A stretch of 64,000 nt of DNA from assembly GCA_965276825.1 (NCBI GenBank), contig OZ255630.1, positions 2,480,001 through 2,544,000 on the forward strand, in the 5' to 3' direction. The position numbers and the translations under genes are program-made. Shown piece after piece: positions 60,349 through 64,000 of this stretch. Origin of the DNA: G965276765 sp965276825 (GTDB lineage: Bacteria; Actinomycetota; Acidimicrobiia; Acidimicrobiales; Palsa-688). Numbering within the stretch: the first letter of the stretch is position 1; every line of letters starts with the position of its first letter. The notes beneath the pieces are model-generated. The model saw only the letters and a list, made by a program, of their open reading frames with translations. It made no database searches and was not told where the DNA came from.

Positions 60349-61217
60349 GCCCGGCGGCGTGGTGGACCGGCGTCCCCCGGATCGACGCGACCATCCCCTG
60401 CGGACCCGGCCACCACACCCTGCGGTGGGAGGAGGGTCGGGTCCGGGCGCTCGACCATCCCGACCCCGTCGCGGAGGCCCTGCTGACCGAGCTGCTCGAC
60501 GAGACGCCGCCGTGTCTCACCGTCATCGGCCACTGGGCGGACCACGCCGCCGATCCCCGCCTCCTGGCCGTCGGCAGCCGCCACCCCGGTGACACCCTGG
60601 CGCTCGGCGACGACGACGTGGCCGCGCTGAGACCCATCCTCGCTCGCCGGCCCATCGGTCGGCCCGGGTCGGACCCGACCTCCGGGCCGCTCACCGCGCC
60701 CGACAGCGGGGGCAGACGCGTGGCGCCCCTGCGGCCGCCGCCCGACCCCGGACGACCCGGGCTGCTCGAGCTGCTGGCGCTGCCGGCCGGTCTCCAGCGC
60801 CGGCTCCAGGCCGAGGTGGTGGCCAACCTGACCGGGACAGGTGCTCAGGGGCCCCAGGGCCCGAGCCCCAACCCGGGCGACGACGCGCTCGATGCGGTGC
60901 TGGCGGCGGCGACCATCGGGCGCCTGGAGCCGATCGCCAGGCGCTGGGCCGGGACGGCGGCCCTCGATCTGGCCGTCGGGCCGCCAGGGGTGACCGCCGC
61001 TCGGGGTCGGGTGGCGGTGACCGTCGACGGGCGCTGGCTCGGTGCGGTGTGGGGTCGCTACCTCGGATCCGTCGACGGCTTCCTCGTCCTCGGGGTGCAC
61101 CGGATCGTCGAGGACCGGGCCGAGGTCACCGGGGTGGGCGCCCCCGGCGGCGACCCGGCCCGCCTGGTGCTCACCGGCCCGGCGCCGTGGCGGGTCGAGA
61201 CCCGCATCGACGACTGA
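60345..61217 (+). CDS. Uncharacterised 290-residue protein, second of the overlapping pair
   Basis: GTG 60345 overlaps the preceding stop as GTGA. No known family. Segments include GHHTLRWEEGRVRALDHPDP and DVAALRPILARRP near the start, a Pro/Gly-rich linker (about 105-130), and the better-formed C-terminal fold (AVTVDGRWLGAVWGRYLGSVD then GFLVLGVHRIVEDRAEVTGV). The C-terminal half looks like a compact beta domain. A hairpin follows the stop. Not seen next to known systems here; together with its partner it may be a conserved pair of unknown role. Confidence 0.6.
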   Translation: MSPAAWWTGVPRIDATIPCGPGHHTLRWEEGRVRALDHPDPVAEALLTELLDETPPCLTVIGHWADHAADPRLLAVGSRHPGDTLALGDDDVAALRPILARRPIGRPGSDPTSGPLTAPDSGGRRVAPLRPPPDPGRPGLLELLALPAGLQRRLQAEVVANLTGTGAQGPQGPSPNPGDDALDAVLAAATIGRLEPIARRWAGTAALDLAVGPPGVTAARGRVAVTVDGRWLGAVWGRYLGSVDGFLVLGVHRIVEDRAEVTGVGAPGGDPARLVLTGPAPWRVETRIDD

Positions 61218-61248
61218 TTCCCTTACATGAGCGGGTCGAGACCCGCTC
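61190..61248 (+). terminator. Repeated GCGGGTCGAGACCCGC hairpin at the end of the 290-residue gene
   Basis: The 16-base palindromic sequence occurs identically at 61190-61205, inside the last codons, and at 61231-61246, 13 bases after the stop. The second is extended to an 8-bp perfect stem (GAGCGGGT/ACCCGCTC, 61229-61248) with a CGAG loop. The second hairpin is a good candidate for a transcription terminator; the role of the first copy is unclear. Confidence 0.55.
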
Positions 61249-61284
61249 TCCGTTGGTCGCTGCCCGGCCGTAGCATCGGCGGAC

Positions 61285-61848
61285 GTGAGGGAGCGTTGGA
61301 CGGTCCGCTGGTTTCGCCGGCGCGCTCTTCTCTACCACCTGCTCCTCCTGGTCATCGACCCTCTGTGCGGGTGGGCCGCATGGTGGCAGATCAACCGGGC
61401 GTCGGACGGCAACACGCTCAGCTACCTGTACGCCTTCGAGTGGCCGGTGTTCGCCGTCCTGGCGGTGGTCGGCTGGTGGCAGCTGATCCACGAAGCCCCT
61501 GCCGACGTCGACGCCAGGAAGATCGAGCGGGCCCGTCGGGCTGCGACCAAGGGCCCGTTCGTCCCGCCGGCGGCCGACGCCCCGAGCGGCTTCGCCCGTC
61601 CGCTGGCGCCCGGGTCGGCCGGGGCCGTCGGCGCTGGCGGCGGCCGGGGTGGAGTGCTGGTCCGGGTCGACGACCGCACGGGGGAGCTGGTCGAGGTCGC
61701 CCTCGGCCAGGCCGGCGACGAGGGGGAGGTGGGCGGGTCGCTCCCGGTCCACGCCCTGTCGAGCTACAACGCCTACCTGGCCAGGCTGGCGGCGAGCGGC
61801 GGCCGCAAGACGTGGCGCAACCCCCACGGGCGCCCCGACCGCACCTGA
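61285..61848 (+). CDS. Small two-helix membrane protein, actinobacterial type
   Basis: A 187-residue protein with two membrane segments (about 13-34, ALLYHLLLLVIDPLCGWAAWW; and 46-67, YAFEWPVFAVLAVVGWWQLI), a Gly/Ala-rich linker and a C-terminal SYNAYLARLAASGG. The layout of two helices and a YNxYLAxL tail recalls a common unnamed actinobacterial membrane protein family. Starts at GTG 61285. Function unknown. Confidence 0.7.
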   Translation: MRERWTVRWFRRRALLYHLLLLVIDPLCGWAAWWQINRASDGNTLSYLYAFEWPVFAVLAVVGWWQLIHEAPADVDARKIERARRAATKGPFVPPAADAPSGFARPLAPGSAGAVGAGGGRGGVLVRVDDRTGELVEVALGQAGDEGEVGGSLPVHALSSYNAYLARLAASGGRKTWRNPHGRPDRT

Positions 61849-62358
61849 GTCGGACGTCGCCCCGCCGCGCCGCCAGGCCCCCGTCCCGAGCCGGCAGGCC
61901 CCCGCCGAGCCGCCGGCGTCCGTCGCACCCGGCGAGCCCCAGCAACCGTCACACCTGGCGACCGTCGCAACCGGCGACCTCGGGGCGCCCGACGTGAGCA
62001 AACCACGTGGACCCTCCCGAGATTACGACCGGGACGCGCCCCGCCACCGTCGAACGTCCCGAGATACGGCCGTTGCGCCCGGCGGCCGCCGAGCCGGCAC
62101 CCGCCCGGCGACCTCGGGGCGCCCGACGTGAGCAAACCACGTGGACGACCCCGAGATACGACCGGGACGCGCCCCGCCACCGTCGAACGTCCCGAGATAC
62201 GGCCGTAGCGCTCGGCACCCGCCGAGCCGGCACCCGCCGACCCGGCGTGAGCGCCCCGGAAGCCCGGCAGCCGCCGACCCGGCAAGGGCGCCCCGGACGG
62301 CCGGCACCCGCCGGGCCGGGGCGGCGGGTCAGGGAGCGGGCAGGCGCCAGGCCCGGGA
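61849..62358. other. 510-bp non-coding region between convergent genes
   Basis: No frame here has a ribosome-binding site or recognisable protein. The left part (to about 61970) is Pro/Arg-codon-like low-complexity sequence, the centre holds a roughly 134-bp repeat, and the right part (62206-62358) is a low-complexity GCCGGC/CCGCC stretch with short repeats of CCGACCCGGC. It lies between the stops of the small membrane protein gene and topoisomerase IB. Confidence 0.75.
61971..62235. repeat. About 134-bp intergenic tandem repeat, two diverged copies
   Basis: The first copy starts at 61971 and the second at 62105 (CCGGCGACCTCGGGGCGCCC). They agree over most of their length, with a few substitutions and small deletions. 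Each contains the palindrome CCACGTGG, TGAGCAAACC and two sub-repeats of TCCCGAGATACG-like sequence (four CCCGAGATACG-type sites in total, one with an extra base). No coding capacity shared with known genes. Confidence 0.9.
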
Positions 62359-63435
62359 TCAGGCGCTGAGCTGGTGGGCGGCGTCGCCGGCGTCGGCCCC
62401 GGTTGCCCCGTCGGGGTCGAGGAGGTCGAGCACGGCGGCCTCGACGGCACCCTGGGTGGAGGGGTGCCCGAAGGCCACGCCCTCGCCGAGGTGGCCGAGG
62501 GCGCCGGCGATGGTCTCGCCCCCCAGGTAGCGGTCGACGAGTCGCGGGTCGACGTAGGAGGACCTGACCACCGCCGGCGTGTTGCCGAGGTAGTGGGCGA
62601 CCTCGGTCATGGCTCTGGTGACACAGCGCTTCCTGGCCCGATCCGAGCCGGCCTGCTCCCCCACCGCCAGGGCGACGGCGGCGAGGACGGTGGCGTGCCA
62701 GGTCCGGAAGTCCTTGGCGGAGCAGCCGATGCCGGCCACGTCCCGGACGAAGGCGTTGATGTCGTCGGAGTGCACGTCGACCCAGCGGACCGTGCGCCCC
62801 TCGCGGCACCGCCAGGCCAGCAGGTCGGATCCCCCGCCGCGTCGGGCCTTGAGCTCGGCCAGCACCGCGGCCACCTCGGGGTCGACGACCGACTGCAGGC
62901 GGCGCTTGCCGCCCTTGGCCACGAAGTCGAACCTGACCGTCTCCCCGTCCACCCTGGCGTGGCGCTTCTGGAGGGTGGCCAGCCCGTAGGTCTCGTTCTC
63001 CTCCGCGTAGCTGTCGCTCCCGATGCGGAAGAAGCCGAGGTCAAGGAGGCGCACCGAGGCGGCGAGGACCCGTTCGGGGCCCAGGCCGTGCCCGGCCAGG
63101 CGGGCGGCGATGCGCTCGCGCAGCACCGGCAGGGCCCGGCCGAAGACCAGCATGTGGTCGAACTTGTCCCGGTCCTGCAGCACCCGCCACTGGTCGTGGT
63201 AGCGGTACTGGGTGCGGCCCCGCGCGTCGACGCCGGTCGCCTGCACGTGCCCGTTGGCCCGCATGCAGATCCACACGTGCTCCCACGCCGGGGGGATGAC
63301 CAGCGCCTTGGCGCGGGCCACGGCGGCCTCGTCGGTGATCCGCCGCCCGGCGGCGTCGAGGTACACGAACCCCTTGCCCGCCCTGCGCCTGGTGTAGCCA
63401 GGCTCCCTGGGATCGGACCTGCGCAGCCTCGGCAC
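62359..63435 (-). CDS. DNA topoisomerase IB (poxvirus type)
   Basis: A 358-residue type IB topoisomerase that relaxes supercoils through a 3'-phosphotyrosine. The first part GYTRRRAGKGFVYLDAAGRR and the DNA-binding RIGSDSYAEENETYGLATL and VRFDFVAKGGKRR match the family; catalytic residues are in KDFRTWHATVLAAVAL and the nucleophile Tyr in SSYVDPRLVDRY. Start: GTG 63435 (VPRLRRSDPREPGY) is preferred because it gives the family N-terminus; TTG 63489 or GTG 63462 would add up to 18 residues, and none has a clear ribosome-binding site. It follows truA by 65 bp on the same strand. Confidence 0.9.
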   Translation of the reverse strand: MPRLRRSDPREPGYTRRRAGKGFVYLDAAGRRITDEAAVARAKALVIPPAWEHVWICMRANGHVQATGVDARGRTQYRYHDQWRVLQDRDKFDHMLVFGRALPVLRERIAARLAGHGLGPERVLAASVRLLDLGFFRIGSDSYAEENETYGLATLQKRHARVDGETVRFDFVAKGGKRRLQSVVDPEVAAVLAELKARRGGGSDLLAWRCREGRTVRWVDVHSDDINAFVRDVAGIGCSAKDFRTWHATVLAAVALAVGEQAGSDRARKRCVTRAMTEVAHYLGNTPAVVRSSYVDPRLVDRYLGGETIAGALGHLGEGVAFGHPSTQGAVEAAVLDLLDPDGATGADAGDAAHQLSA

Positions 63436-63500
63436 GCCGCGTGGGTACCCGGCCCCTGGCACCCACAAACCGGCGCCCGCGCCCGACAAACCGGCGAAGG

Positions 63501-64000
63501 TCAGTCGTCGGGGAGGGGCAGCGCCAGGGCCGGGTCGTAGCCCACGTCCCAGAGGTACAGCCCCTCGGGCGGGGCCAGCTGGCCGGCCGCGGCCCTGTCC
63601 CTCCCCCTGACCACCCCGGCGACCTCACCGGCCCGGCGTTTCCCCGACCCGACCTCGACCAGCACGCCGACCATGGAGCGCACCATCTGGTGGCAGAACG
63701 ACGACGCCTGGATCTCGAAGCGCAGCTCCCCGGCCCCGTCGTCGCGCCAGCCGGCGTCGGTCACCCTCCGCACCAGCGACGGGGGCGCTCCGCCGGCACC
63801 GCCCCGGTCCGGGGGGCGCCGGCAGAAGGCGGAGAAGTCGTGCTCGCCCATCAGCGGGTCGCACGCCAGGCGCATGGCGGCCACGTCGAGGGGCCGCTCG
63901 ACGTGCCAGACCAGGCCGGCGCTGAAGGGGTCGGGGGTGGGCCGGTTGCGGATCCGGTAGCGGTACCGGCGCCACCTGGCGTCGTGGCGGGCGTCGAAGC
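63501..64000 (-). CDS. truA: tRNA pseudouridine(38-40) synthase, C-terminal part (cut by window edge)
   Basis: Only the C-terminal part (about 166 codons) is in the window, reading leftward from the right edge. FDARHDARWRRYRYRI at the edge, GEHDFSAFCRRP and QASSFCHQMVRSMVGVLVEVG are typical TruA segments, and the family stop region YDPALALPLPDD is present. It modifies U38-U40 in the anticodon arm of several tRNAs. The catalytic Asp lies outside. Upstream context cannot be seen; commonly it follows rplQ, but here the neighbouring rplM/rpsI lie far away. Confidence 0.93.
   Translation of the reverse strand, partial: FDARHDARWRRYRYRIRNRPTPDPFSAGLVWHVERPLDVAAMRLACDPLMGEHDFSAFCRRPPDRGGAGGAPPSLVRRVTDAGWRDDGAGELRFEIQASSFCHQMVRSMVGVLVEVGSGKRRAGEVAGVVRGRDRAAAGQLAPPEGLYLWDVGYDPALALPLPDD

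Noticed and set aside
61849..62358. A hidden protein gene in the gap before topoisomerase IB
   Set aside because: Open frames here are Pro/Arg/Ala low-complexity, contain the repeated elements and have no ribosome-binding sites.
62359..63435. Topoisomerase IB read as a phage integrase (both are tyrosine enzymes)
   Set aside because: The N-terminal domain (GYTRRRAGKGFVYLD) and SSYVDPRLVD match poxvirus-type topoisomerase IB and there is no attachment site or tRNA target.

Overview
This is a 64 kb chromosomal segment of a very high-GC bacterium, densely packed with housekeeping genes and with no phage, transposon, CRISPR array, rRNA or tRNA that I can see. The actinobacterial pattern is strong: fused-operon cytochrome oxidase/bc1 genes in the order ctaE-qcrC-qcrA-qcrB, a diheme QcrC, a CtaF-type subunit IV, an LCP cell-wall ligase, a poxvirus-type topoisomerase IB, a HrcA/CIRCE-controlled groESL and many GTG starts with GTGA overlaps. 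My best guess is an Actinomycetota member of the Acidimicrobiia type; this is inferred from gene content and not proven.

Layout. 1-8.1 kb (minus): partial icd, nitronate monooxygenase, metF, folD, purH, purN, sucD, sucC and a stand-alone B12-binding domain, i.e. one-carbon, purine and succinyl-CoA metabolism. 8.3-9.7 kb (plus): LCP protein. 9.8-15.1 kb (minus): PcrA/UvrD helicase, then a three-gene ABC importer headed by a clear TPP riboswitch, so a thiamine-precursor transporter. 15.2-18.0 kb (plus): a P-loop kinase/esterase fusion and an orphan AAA ATPase. 18.1-24 kb (minus): guaA, guaB3, a membrane protein, a zinc-ribbon protein, a Nudix hydrolase and a 68-aa protein. 24.2-37.4 kb (minus): groESL with a perfect CIRCE, then a long run of overlapping genes: glmS-like, acpS, nnr, alr, alpha/beta hydrolase, UDG, tsaE, tsaB, rimI, tsaD. 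This couples cell-wall precursor supply, metabolite repair and t6A tRNA modification.

37.5-41.1 kb (plus): phosphodiester-glycosidase membrane protein and a two-component system. 41.1-43.3 kb (minus): glmM, rpsI, rplM. 43.6-46.5 kb (plus): ctaC-ctaD-ctaF. 46.5-56.4 kb (minus): heterodimeric ABC exporter, catalase, and the ctaE-qcrCAB operon (divergently behind it a CtaG-like assembly factor). 56.5-61.8 kb (plus): ctaG, a duplicated 65-bp leader carrying two mini-ORFs, ilvA, two linked genes of unknown function and a small membrane protein. 61.85-62.36 kb is non-coding and holds a roughly 134-bp repeat. 62.4-64 kb (minus): topoisomerase IB and the 3' part of truA.

The most unusual features are: (i) short tandem repeats scattered through at least ten loci, many with periods divisible by three inside genes, including three 10-residue repeats in the dimerization hairpin of a sensor kinase; (ii) a 1168-residue GlmS-like protein about twice the normal length; (iii) a perfect 65-bp duplication that makes two translationally chained 22-codon mini-ORFs in front of ilvA; (iv) a kinase-esterase fusion with an internal ribosome-binding site and GTG; and (v) an uncharacterised overlapping gene pair at 59-61.2 kb. 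I see no self-contained new defence or mobile system.
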